A DNA stretch of 64,000 nucleotides, from positions 124,001 through 188,000 of the forward strand of contig CAUJNA010002935.1 in NCBI GenBank assembly GCA_963377175.1. Direction: 5' to 3'. Positions 12,901 through 24,900 of this stretch are shown one piece after another; the stretch's first letter is position 1; each line of letters opens with the position of its first letter. This DNA comes from Effrenium voratum. Taxonomy: Eukaryota; Sar; Dinophyceae; Suessiales; Symbiodiniaceae. Under the pieces are notes generated by a model, which had not been told where the DNA came from, did not search any database, and worked only from the letters and a program-made list of their open reading frames with translations. The position numbers and the translations under genes were made by a program.

Positions 12901-15900
12901 GAACCAGCCGGCGGAATTCAAGCTCTCCGGCATCTTCGGGGGTATCGTGGCCTGGCTGCGCCTTGACCTTCGATTTTGTCTTTGGGGAAAAAGCTTGCTG
13001 TGGATTGATTTGTTGGGAGAGCCTGGGGTTCTCACCAAGCCAAATGGTTGGGAAAAGGCTTAGTTTCCCACTCAGGCAAGAAGTTGAACACTTGTTGACA
13101 GGTGGGGAAGGAGTTCGACAACCACGAGGGTGGCGACTCACCTCGGTCAGGTCCGCCGGGGAAGCGGGGAGGGTCCTTGATCTTCCACGCTGAAAATGGG
13201 TGTCTTAATCCCAAGATATCCTCAGGCGATGGGGCTTCCTCTTGCTTCTGTACGACCCAACACAGGTACCCTCAAAAAAGACAAACCCAAATGCAGATGC
13301 CTTTGGCAGACACCCATTTGGAGGGAAGGGCCCTCAAAATTATCCCGGCAAGAGACCCCAAATAGTATTGGGTTTAATTTGACGACGGGTGGCACGAAAG
13401 AAACACGTTAAATAAACTCTGACACCTCTCCCACTGCAGGTGAGAAACAGGCATAAACACATCAATGTCCCTTCGTAGCTTCTGCAAGTTCTGATGAGCA
13501 AGGTTGGTGCCGCGTTTCGAACAATGTCTTCTGTTAACTTCTCTTGCGCGCTACGCTGTGTTTTGAGGCTGCTGCGCGTGAAGCTACGCGTGATGTTGCG
13601 CATGATGCTGCGCAGGCATGATGTTGCACACGATGCTGCGCGTTACGTTGCGCAGGACGCCGTGCATGATGCTGCGCATGATGCTATGCGTGGTGGTCCC
13701 TCTCGCGCATGATGCTGTACAACCTCTCCCACCCAACCTTTCAAGAAGGCTGGCGGTTTTAGTTGCAGAAGTGTACTTAACAGACTACTTTTGCGCCTGC
13801 AAGTTGCGATTTTCGAGCTGGATACGCGAGAGCGCACTTTCCGAACTGAAGTTGCGATGTTCAAGCTGGAGCTGCGAGAGCGCGCTTCGCACGCTACCTT
13901 TGCGCGAAAACACTTACGACGTTGCAGCCGGAGCGCACTTCGCGCACCACTTTTGAACTTAGAAGTTGCGATTTTGCAGCCGGAGCTCTCTGAAAGCTCT
14001 CCACGTACTTTTGTACTTAAAACTTGCGAAATTTCAGCCGGAGCTGCGGGAGTGCACTTCGCGAACTACTTTTGTACTTACAATTTGCGATTTCGCAGCC
14101 GCGCGCCTCTGGAAATGCTCTTCACGTACTACCTTGGTACTTAAAACTTGCGATTTGTCAGCCGGAGCTGCGGGAGTGCACTTCGCGTACTGCTTTTGTA
14201 CCTACAATTTTCGTTTTCGCAGCCGCGCCTCTGGAAATGTTTTGCACGTACTACTTTGCGACTTAAAACTTGCTATTTGTCAGCCGGTGCTGCGGGAGTG
14301 CACTTCGCGTACTACTTGTGTACTTACAATTAGCGATTTCGCAGCCGCGCCTCTGGAGCTCTTCACGTGCTTTTGTACTTAAAACTTGCGAATTTTCAGC
14401 CGGAGCTGCAGGAGCGCCCTTCGCATACTACTTTTGTACTTATATTCAATTTGCGATTTCGCAGCCTCGCCTCTGGAAATGCTCTTCACGTACTACTTTT
14501 GTACTTAAAACTTGCGAATTTTCGGCCGGAGCTGCGGGAGTGCGCTTCGCGTACTGCTTTTGCACTTACAATTTGCGATTTCGCAGCCGCGCCTCTGGAA
14601 ATGTTTTGCACGTACTACTTTGGTACTTAAAACCTGCGATGTGTCAGCCGGAGCTGCGGGAGCGCTCTTCTCACACTACCTTTGTACTTACAATTTTCCG
14701 AATGTTGTGCTGGAGCTGCGGAAGCACACGGCGCGATCGTGAAAGCAGAGGCGCGAACCACAAGACAACTTCCAAACACCTATTCGCAAGCAAAGAGAAC
14801 AGAAAAATCGAACGGCGCCACAGCGAGAGGAGTTCAACGCGCAGGATCTCCGCAGAGGGTTCGCCGAGAGCAAGACGCATTCGCGTGGCGCCACAGCGAG
14901 AGCGCTTCGACACGCAGGATCTCCGCAGAGGGTTCGCCGAGCTCAAGACAAATTCGCACGGCGCCACAGCGAGAGCGCTTCGACACGCACGATCTCCGCA
15001 AAGGTTTCACTTTCGTCTTGCAACGCTTGCAAATGAGTGAAACGCTGCGCCTGCCACGAACTTCACAGACATTTGTTTTTATGAGAATTCTGCGCCTGCC
15101 ACGCATCCTATTGCGTCCTATAGGATCAGCGCATATCAGCGCAAAACATACTGCGCCTGCTACGAAAAACGCTCGGCAGTCTCACAGAATGCTGCGCTGG
15201 CCATGGACTTCTGCGGTACTTAGATGCAGCTGGTTTTGCTTATGAGTTAAGTTATGATAGTTAGTTAAGACAATTAGCTAACTAGTTACTGATTCGTTGC
15301 AATAGCGTATAAATCGGAAATTGTCCATGCCGCAAATCAGTTTAAAAGAGATTTGAATGCACCGTAACAGGCATGCCAGAAACAAAGAACACGCATCCAA
15401 ACAAAAAATCAAATCCTTCCTAGTGTTTCTTGCTTGCCTGTGTCTTTTTATATTGAAGTCTTGTAAACTTGACCGTTTTTTGGCTGTCACAAGTTCTTGA
15501 GTTCTTGTAAATGTTGTAGAGCACCTTGCCACCCCACAAGTTCCAAACATAGATGCGAACCAAGGAACCTCTCTAAATGCTGTAGCATTAGATTGCAAAG
15601 ATTGCAACAACTTTGCATTAACCGTTGCGCACAAAGCTTGTAAAAGCTCAGACCAACAAAGTTTGGCCCCACTTTGGTTCCAAGCTTGTAGAAGCTGAAA
15701 GAAGCTTGTAGAAGCAGCTTTTAAAAGCTGCCACCTTGCAAAGCTCCAGCTGCTCTGAATTTTCACACCTGGCAGGACAGAGCTGAAACTGCCTTCTTGC
15801 CCTTGTGAATAGACAACTGGCTGTAGAACGTCTCTCACATGAATGAGCTGCAAAGCCTCGCCCATCATCAGCCATTTGCTGGCATGCGTGCCAGCCCTTG

Positions 15901-18900
15901 TCCCATTGAAGCGAAACACATCCAACAAACACAGTTGGAATCCAGCAGCATCCAAGAATTGCTTGACTTGGTCACCGGGTGCTTTTTGCACGAAAGCCAC
16001 ATCGCCTGTTCTGCAATTTGTGCCACTTTCAAGCACGCACTTGTTGGAGCAGCCCATGCCTGCCAAGTCTCTTCCAACTTCTTGGGCAAGCTGCGGGGCT
16101 CAACCAAATGGCAATGTGTAATGAACATGCTTTTGTCATTTGCCAGTGTTCATATGAAGGCAGATTGCTATGCTGCGATCCATATTTTCTTGGTGTTTTG
16201 TGTTTCCTCTCCAAAGACCAACATGCAGGCAACTGGCCCCACCTTTGGAGACAAGCTGGGAAACGCAGTGTTTCAATGAAGCTTGGGCTGCATCTCACCG
16301 CCAATAAAGCCACACTTGCTGCCATAGCAGCTTCAACCAAGCTCAAGAACCTTGGTGGAGAAGGCTGCTGCATCAAAGGGATGGTGAGCAAGAAGTCCAG
16401 AACTTCCACGCAAGCAAAGTACCATGCACATTGGTCCGCCATGACATTGTTGGCAAAATACATCACGTGCAAAAACAAACTGCAAAACCTTGTGGCAAGC
16501 CAAAACCTCAGAAGCTGAACAAATGAATGTTCTTGCTTTCCTTCTGCTTGGCCTGCTCTTGGAACCGAAGAACTTGCCAAGGCTACCACGGCTGTAAGCC
16601 TTGGGAAGCACCCAAGCATTCATCCAAGCCTGGATGTTGTCCCACACTTTGACGCCAGAGCTGCGAATGCTTTCCAGCACCAAGAAAATGCATGCATGTA
16701 GTCAAAGCAATACAAGGATATCGGTCGTAGCAGCTCACATGCCGTGAGCTTCCCACTTGGCAGCAAAGCATGTTCATTTGTCAACCCAGCTACTTACTGA
16801 TGCAGTTTGAAGTCATGTTGAGACAAAACTGCAGCTTTGTGTGACCGCCTTTTGCAACTGGAAACCACTTCCTCATCTGTAGCAATATGCAATTGCTTAT
16901 ATTTGAGAAATCTGCTGAATATTTTGCCACCTTCCGCTGATGTTTCTGTGTCCCGCAAGTAAAACAAGTTCTTGCTAAGGAAACATGGTTTGCTTCCAGA
17001 ATCTTGTTTGTTGCCCCATACATGCTTGTGGGCAGAGCCATCTTGTAAAACCATACTGAGTGAGAAATGAAGCCTGACATCTCCTTGCGGTGAGGCCAGC
17101 AGGACACCAGTTTCTGGCACACCATTTCCAAATACTGATTCCAGAATCACTTTGAAGACTTGGCTCATGCCAGCTTCCAAGCCGCTGACTTCTGAGCTCC
17201 GGACAACGCAAATGTAAAACCAGCAATCTGATTTGCTAGCAACTACTTGAACTCCAGGAAGCTGATGTACACGCACCAAGCCTTTCTGCTTGTAGAATTC
17301 AACATGTTCCCAGGGTGCATTTCATCGCAATAAATGCAATCCGCCCACGGCTTGTTTACTGGAGATCAGTTCATTGAATGAAAACGCAGCAACCATTCGC
17401 TGAAAGCTCCCCCTTGCTGGAAGGCACCGCTGAGCAAAGATAGAAAATTGATGTACAACAATGTTTGGCAAGCTCTTGTCAGAGCTCTGAGCTTGGCTGT
17501 TTGAAGCAATGGACCACACATAGGCATCCCGGGGTGTCATACCTGCTGTGTTTCTCAGGCAAGCCAGTCTTAGCAATCCATTTGCAAATGGCTTGAAGAG
17601 CACTCTGAGAAACAAAAGGCGCATCGAACCTCAAATCACACTGATTCTCCTCTTTTTGGAACTCCGGCTCTCCTCTCCATTGTCCATTGCATTTCAAGGC
17701 AGGTGCATGGACAAGCTCAAAATGCAGACGTTGTAAAACATATCGGTTTTGTTTGGCGTTAAGTGTTGTTCTTCTGCGTGCTTTGTGTCCGTTGAAAGCT
17801 TGCGTTGCATGTGGAAATGGAATCGGCTGCACCAAACTTGACCACATGTAGCAATTCAACAAGCAAGCCTTGAAAGGCTTGCTTTGCAAGACAACTTTGG
17901 CAAACAAAATCCGGATCGGAGCCTACACAGGCTAGCACAGGCTAGTGTAGCCTCTACAGGCTTGTAAAGCCAACACAGGCTAGTGAAGCCTGTCAGGCTA
18001 GCGCAGGCTCAATGGAAACCTGTAACGGTTAAGCTGCAGCCACTTTTTTTTTGACACGGTGCAAAGTCAACAGCCACGTTTACTGGTTCAGCAGCACCTC
18101 ACTGCTTGGCCACTCACCGAATTCTACAAAGTGCTGGATCTCAGCCACTGTTATAAAGCTTCTCGTCTGTTGGGGTTGCCTTGGGCACCAGTCTTGCCCC
18201 CCCCCCCCCCGGTGCAACGCCAAGGCCAACCAAGTTTTGCATTAGCTAAGAACAACAGTTAACACTTGCCCCCTTCAAGACCAAGAGCACGTGCAATGAA
18301 AAAGACTATGACATATGCGCCACAAATAAGAAACAACAACTCCTAAACAACAAACATTTCAAACATGGAACCAGAACCAGCAACTACCCACAACCAACAA
18401 GCGCACACAACAACCATCGCCCAGCCTCCACGAAATTCCTTCACATACCAGTAGGACTTGAGGCCACTGCGATCCAACCAGGGCCTGAAAGAACCAGTGA
18501 ACTGTCCTCACTTCTTGTGGGGTTGGCTGTTGCCAAACTTGCTAGCCCTGGAACCTTTCAAGTGGGTGAAAACTTTGTTTTGGGCGGCGCAGCAGCCTAT
18601 AAAGGCCAAGCTAACCAGCCTAGAACGGCCATACAAACTACAGCTTGTAATAGCTAAGCAAACAGAGGCCTGTACAGGCTAAGCCAGCCAACCCCCCAAA
18701 CTGAACAGGAGCTTACAGAAGCTGATGCTAGAAACTACTTGCAGCACCGGCCTTGCAAGGTGGCATGCTGCAGCTGCCTGGGACACAGCCTTTCAAATCT
18801 TTCTGGCCAGCTGGTTGTAGTTGGTAAATCTGAGCAATGGTCATCATCACTTCCAACTTGGTCGGGGGCTTCAAGATACCATGTGAGCCTGATGAAGGAT

Positions 18901-21900
18901 TGGATCAGGAAAGCAATGGCTGACAGAAAAAGTTGAGCCAGCCTGTCCAAATGTTTTGGCGCGAAAAAGCACAAGCAGACAAGTAGCTGTTATACGCCTG
19001 CTGCAACAAAGAAGGTAAGCTTGGCAGGTGCTCCTCCACTTCTCTGGGTATGGTCGTCCAATGCCAACCTTCTTGAAGAAGAGTTCCAAGGTCATCGCCT
19101 TTTGCCAGCAGCTGCTCTACAGACAGCTGCTCATCCCCAAAGGTACAACCAGCTTCCGGGGCCTTGGGGAACATGGTAGTGTGAGACGCACTGATGCTGC
19201 AGCACCTTTCCTTGCCAATGGGCTTGGCAAGGTTTGTGCAGCAAGTTTGCTGTTCGCCTCAATGACACTTGACCTTCTGGTGGTGTCCAAAGGGAGGTCT
19301 ACAGCAACAGGATCTCTAATTTTGTTGATGTCCCACCCAAGAGCACAAATAGGCCACAACATCGAAACTGTTCACCATTTGACCTTCTCTGTTGCTTGGA
19401 TGGACAAGGTTTTTAGCCGAAGTTTCTGCACATAGGCCAGTCCTTCCTCTTTGAGAATTGCCATTCCTTTGGAAGCTTTCTGGTTGATGGGCATGGCAGC
19501 GTCGTCGCCCAACCAGGCACAGCCATGGCTCAGGAGTCTCTAAGAGTTGGCTTCACTTCTGCGCAAGCTTGGCACGAACCACATTTGTCTTAGGACATGT
19601 GTGGTGTGCTTGCGATGGCTTTACTCGCCCCCAACAAATAGTTTTGCATATGAATTGTCTATTTTCTTGTGAGAGCAATTCCGCAAAATGACTTTTGCAA
19701 GCTTGGGCCGCTGACAAGCATAGCGCCAAACATTGCTAAGGCTAATGAGCTTCTATAGGCTGAAGGAAGCCTGCGCTGGCTGGCGTTCACCTGCTGTTTC
19801 ATAAAAGCCCATATTGGCTTGACATCTGCGCTTATCTTTTCATCCCAAAGCAGTTTGAAAATTACTTTCTCGGCATGTGCTGTGAAACCTTGATTGGGTT
19901 CATTTTTGATTTTTTTCAAAATGGATCTAAGCCATTTTTGTTGATATGAGCGGCCACGATTGAAAAGATTTTGGGGCTTTGATCTAGGCACACAAAACAA
20001 TTGCAACCGGGTGCCAAATACATTTGGAGACAAGGGCTTGGACATAATTGCAAATTTTGCGCTTAGAACAAGAGCATCGCAACATTTTTTGACGTGTAGT
20101 AAAACCATGTAAAATCGTCCTTAACTTTCACATTTTTAACTAGTTGGTTTAAGTGTTTACAGGCAATAGGACCAATAGCGTGGCACTTAAGAAAAAATAG
20201 GTAATATTCCTAAAGCAAACAAGATTTATAGTTGAATTAGACCGATTCGAACTTGGTATAGCATGCTACGACCTACATAAATAACAAAAGCTATAACTCT
20301 CACAACTCACTAGCAAAACCAGCAGCATCTAAGTAACGCGCAAATCCCAAAAACCGGCGCGGCGCCGCAGCGAGAGCGCAGTTTTGAAGAAAGGTCCGTT
20401 TCGTGCGAATCTGCGATTGTCCCAGCGTCGTAGCCTAACCCGACAGTAAGATATCGCCGCGTGGCGGCCCCGCCATCAAAACAAGCACTTTGCTCTCAAA
20501 AGAACACGTTTGGCACAACGCTTCCGCAAAAAACACACACCCGCGTCGCAGCGGTTTCATCAAAAGTTCATCGCGCGAACCTCCCAACTGTGGCCCCTGC
20601 CAGCCAAGAATAATGTGAACGGTACCACAGCAAAACGCACGTGCCAGCGCGAACCTCCATTTCGTGCGAGACTGTCGCACCGAAAACAACTTCTTACGCA
20701 CAGGGCCAGCAATTTGAGCACGAATCTCAGCCTTGACTCTTATCGTAAGACCCCCATAGTGTAAACACTATTTGGGGAAAAAGGTCCCAAACAGACCCTT
20801 GAAACACAGCTCGGTTTCTTAACACCCACCTGTTGGCTTCCGCTTGGCGCGAAAGCGGCTTGGTCAAGCATAAACCTCCAGGGTCTCCTAGGAAACCTTT
20901 TTTGCTAGTCTTAAACAGGTATGACGCAGTATGAATTTCAATGGAAAGTGCTCGTGGATGAAATCCCCACTTAAAAGAGATGCACCAAAGGGTCACGAAT
21001 CAAAAGTCGTGGCCAGACATCTCCGTTTGAGTTTCTTTTTGTTTGGCTAATGTTCAAAGTTCCAAGGCAGGGCCCAAGTGTCATGAACATTGATGCCAGG
21101 TCGCCCTGAGCCCGTGCTCTCACATGTTTTCTGCGGTGCGCAGTTCCCAGGCTTTAACCGTCTCGGGACGACAATGTCAGCGGCTAACAGGCAGCTTCCA
21201 CTTGTTTTGGACGATCTCAAAGGGCGGGTTGCGGCTTTGAAGCGCACCTTAGGTCGCCTGTTACCCAAACCCATGAAGGCCTGTGTAACCGAACTGCAGA
21301 CTATAGAAGCGGCCAAGGCTCCGACACGGAAGTGTTCCTGCTCGCCTCCTTGGAAAGGATCTTGTTAGATGCACGGCTGGAAATGTTTGTCTTGGGATAC
21401 TCAAAAAATGTCAATGTTTAAGAAACTCAGGTGCAAATAACTGTTTGTTACATGCTGGAAGGCTTGCTGAATTTGCTGCCTTTGCTTCCTGCAGATACCT
21501 TTATTGTGAGCTATCGCGAGCAGTTTCGCTACTGTGCACCTGCACAGGCAACCTTTTAGGACTTATCCAGTGGTAGCACGTCATGATTAACCCAAATGAA
21601 CGGCTTACCGTGTTGGCTCAGCATTCTTCCCAAAAAATCCTTCTTGGGCAAAAGTCAGTTGCACATTTTGCCACCAGAGCTAGCCTTTTCCACTGATTGA
21701 CTCAAACGAGGACGCTTTCCGTGTAGAAATCATTGTTTAACGAGGGGTCCCCAAAGTGAGCTAGCACCTCTGCGCTAGCAACTCTGTCAGCCAGCCTTTT
21801 CTGGCCGTTGGTTTTTTTTGGGATCACACGTGTTGTTCAACTGCTCGGCGAAAAGGTTTTTTTTTGCCGGGTGTTCGAATGACGGGCGAGGCAGTTATGT

Positions 21901-24900
21901 GGCTAAAGAGATTTAAGTTTATGTCTCCAAGGTGGTCTCAGGCTCGAAGGCGTGGTTTTTTTTATTACTTGAATCTACGGTTGGAATTCCTATCCAGGGA
22001 ACCATGGCTATAAGCCATTGAACATTGCAAATCACCACGGCGTGACACATGCGATCGCTCAAATGCTCGAGTTCCTCGCTGCTCAGGAGATTCGGGCCGT
22101 GTTTTGTTCCATCACCATGTATGTTCACAAGCTTGGGGCCCAGATTCAGGGCGGGTCAATTCGTGTGATTTATGTGGGGCGCTTCCAGACGCAATCAAGT
22201 CATGATCAAACTATAGCAGTGTGCGTAGATCAGCGCAGGGCAATTTGTGTGATTTGTGTGTTTCTTTTGCACTTGGGGGTGAATGACATGGAGCGCCGGT
22301 GAACTCGTGGGGCAGAGAGAGAGGGAGAGAGAGACAGAGAGAGAAAGAGTTGCTTGGGATTTGCTTGAGAGGTCGTGGTGCTTGTTGGATGTGTGCTGTT
22401 CATGAGGCTATCAATCAGTATTGCCATGTTTTGCCATCCCAAGCTTTCAGCAATTGATGTGGTTCACGTCCCGTGTCCCGATTTTTGGAACCTTCGAAGT
22501 TGGACGCGGGCATTGTGACAGTTTTGGGGCTGACGCTGCCCGCTAAAAGGCAGTCTAGCCAGTTATTCAGCGGCAACCCTTTTTCCTTTTGGGTGGGTTC
22601 TCTTCTAAACAGATGATCAACCCCAAGCACGGTCCAGTTTTTCTATTAGTAGTTGTTTGTTTTTTACCAGGGCCACCTGGTAACCCAGTTCTATGAAACG
22701 TGCGACATATGCAACCATGGCTTTTGACAAAACCAAGATAACCATTTACAGTTTAATGTCTTGAGCTGTCCTCTTTGCCAGAAGTACTGGCAGTTGGCCA
22801 CTATGGCTGAACGCCTCCCTAGTCATCCAGCATCAGGTATTGCCCCGTTGGTCGCTTGGTAGCCCCCGTTCGCAACCACTTGCCACTCAGGAGACGAAGG
22901 CGCCGAGAGTCATTGACTACATGTCCTTGGACGTGGAGGGTGCGGAGACAGCGGTGATGAAGCATTGCTCAAAGTGAATCCACCTTGTAGTTTCCCTGTT
23001 TTGGTGCATGTTTAGTTCTATTTGTTGGTTGTTCTGATATGAGTTGGCCCCGAAAGGTGAACTTATTTTGATTATTTGCACGCCTCCTTTGAAGTGAGGA
23101 AGACCTTCCCCTGGAAAACTCATCGCATCAGGGTGCTGAGCGTGGAGCGCCCCAAGGACGAGCTCAAGGCGATGTTGCAAGAGGACCAGGGTTGCTCAGG
23201 TTTGACACTTCTATTTTTTCTAATTGGTCTCAGGCGGGAATTGTGGCAGGATCTGTCCCTGAGAGCCGCGGTGCGCATGTAGAATTGAGTTGCATATGTA
23301 GAATTGGGAAACCAGTTGGCAGATGTTCGCTGTACGTGCAGCTGTGTGTTTGAGTGTTTATGTTCGCGGCCTTTCGCCCACTCAAAACTAGACGAGACAC
23401 CTGCGTGCTAAGCTCGCGTGCTCAGATGGTGCAACGTATGCCCGTGCGTGATCGGAAAACGGGTTTACATGAGATGCGGTATTCGAGTTGATCCTGGTGG
23501 GTGAAATTCTTGCCCAAGTACTACATCTTCCGACCGTGTACACTGGACATGCTTGCGGCGAGAAAGAGACGGAATTCGAGCAGGCCTTGTCGCATTGCGT
23601 TTTTGCCAATCAAGGACTGATGGTTCCTGACCTCATATCGCTGCACAGAAGTACGATGAAGTACTCCTGGTATTTCCCACATGTCGAGTGTAAATGACTG
23701 CGGTGCGGTCGACGTGAAGTGCCAAGAAGACTGACCGGACAATGAGTGCAGAATCATGTCAGCTGTTTCAGAGCGCGTGGACGTGCAAGGACGAAACTAG
23801 CGAGGCAGAACCCTGCAGAAGTGCCTGGCTCCGTGACTCCGCGGATTCCTCGTAGTGGTGCCAAGCAAGCCCCCCGGGCCCCAGAACATGTTTTCCCTTC
23901 CAAGAGAGAGCCCAAGTTTGCAGATGGTGTGATCTAGCACCCAGGCCAAACAGCTGACTTGCAGTTCTTGCCGATGGCAGTGGCAGTTTTTTTCTGGGCT
24001 AGGGGCTGCTAGGCCTCATGCCTGCTGTCGTGCGCTTACCCGATTTTGCGAATCCATCTTCTCTGATTCGTTTGCTGTTTGCGCGCAGGGGCCACGCCAA
24101 AGAAACTTCGATGTGCGACGATGGATTTCATACAACCTGCCCGTTGGAAGCACCAAGGCGCCGGAAGCACGCTCCGCCTGGAGTCCAGGTAGCCAGCTTC
24201 ACCATGCGTTTCCTCAGCGCTCACAAGCCCAAGAGGGGATGTGTGGTGCGGAGGCGCATGGCCGCACTAGTGCCACTTGTTGTTTGCACGTGTGCAGCTC
24301 CCATGCCTTCTGAGCCAGCTGTACTCCTTCAAGGGGTGATGCTGAACATGGGAGTGCTGGCCCGAGCCAAAATGTTGAGTCTCGTTTGACCACAGCATCA
24401 ACCCCGCCAATTAAACCATACTAATCCAGGACCAGGCCATGTGCCTGACCTTTGCAAAGCAATGTGCGAAGCGAGAATTGGCTGAGCCTTGCGACTGAGT
24501 GCGCGCACAGGCCTGCGCACCTGGGTGTCATGGGCCCGCCCGTTGCCGCTTCCACTGGCAGCAAGTCTCGCTTGCGAGATGGGTCCGATTGAAACACAGT
24601 GAGATGGATGCTGCATCTTTGATTGGGATCCATGGGGCAAGGCTGACGCAGGTTACACCGAATCAAGAAGACACCAGCTATGCAAGCGGCAGGACATGGC
24701 GATTCAAGAAGCTGCAGCGACTTGACCGTCTCCAAGTGGGCAACTGTGCAGTGACGCAGCACACCAGCTGCAGGGCTAAGCCAAAAGCCCATGTCTTGAA
24801 CTTGGAACGTTTGCGGAGGCTGTCGTAGAAGGTTTTGGGAAGGGGCGCGGGTCTGGATTTCCTGCACTGCGAAGCTCCGACAAAGTTTCTTTGCGGGTGA

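Larger units (their letters stand above)
15217..20335 (-). mobile_element. 5.1-kb DNA transposon with 32-bp terminal inverted repeats, decayed
   Basis: The left end (15217-15248, tacttagatgcagctggttt...) and the reverse complement of the right end (20304-20335, tacttagatgctgctggttt...) match at 29 of 32 positions. Between them the sequence is AT-richer than the flanks and its longest open frames lie on the minus strand. Fragments resemble a protein family repeated in dinoflagellate genomes. They include VRLHFSLSMVLQDGSAHKHV near 17.1 kb, SLERKHKTPRKYG near 16.2 kb and GDVAFVQKAPGDQVKQFLDA near 15.9 kb. No clear target-site duplication was found. The superfamily is not identified. Confidence 0.75.
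13151..22890 (+). other. FkbM intron region between exons 6 and 7
   Basis: 9.7 kb holding two minisatellites (13.8-15.0 kb) and a 5.1-kb TIR element. One short exon of about 15 codons is expected here but was not found. The 20.4-22.9 kb part holds only a GA-rich tract (22313-22350) and chance open frames. Confidence 0.6.

Noticed and set aside
13790..15040. Long plus-strand frames (up to 256 codons)
   Set aside because: They run through tandem repeats whose period keeps one frame open; repeated peptide blocks reflect the DNA repeat, not a protein domain.
24018..24389. 123-codon frame repeated at 25534-25905
   Set aside because: Conservation between the two copies is explained by recent duplication of the whole 1.5-kb unit; bases outside the frame are equally conserved.
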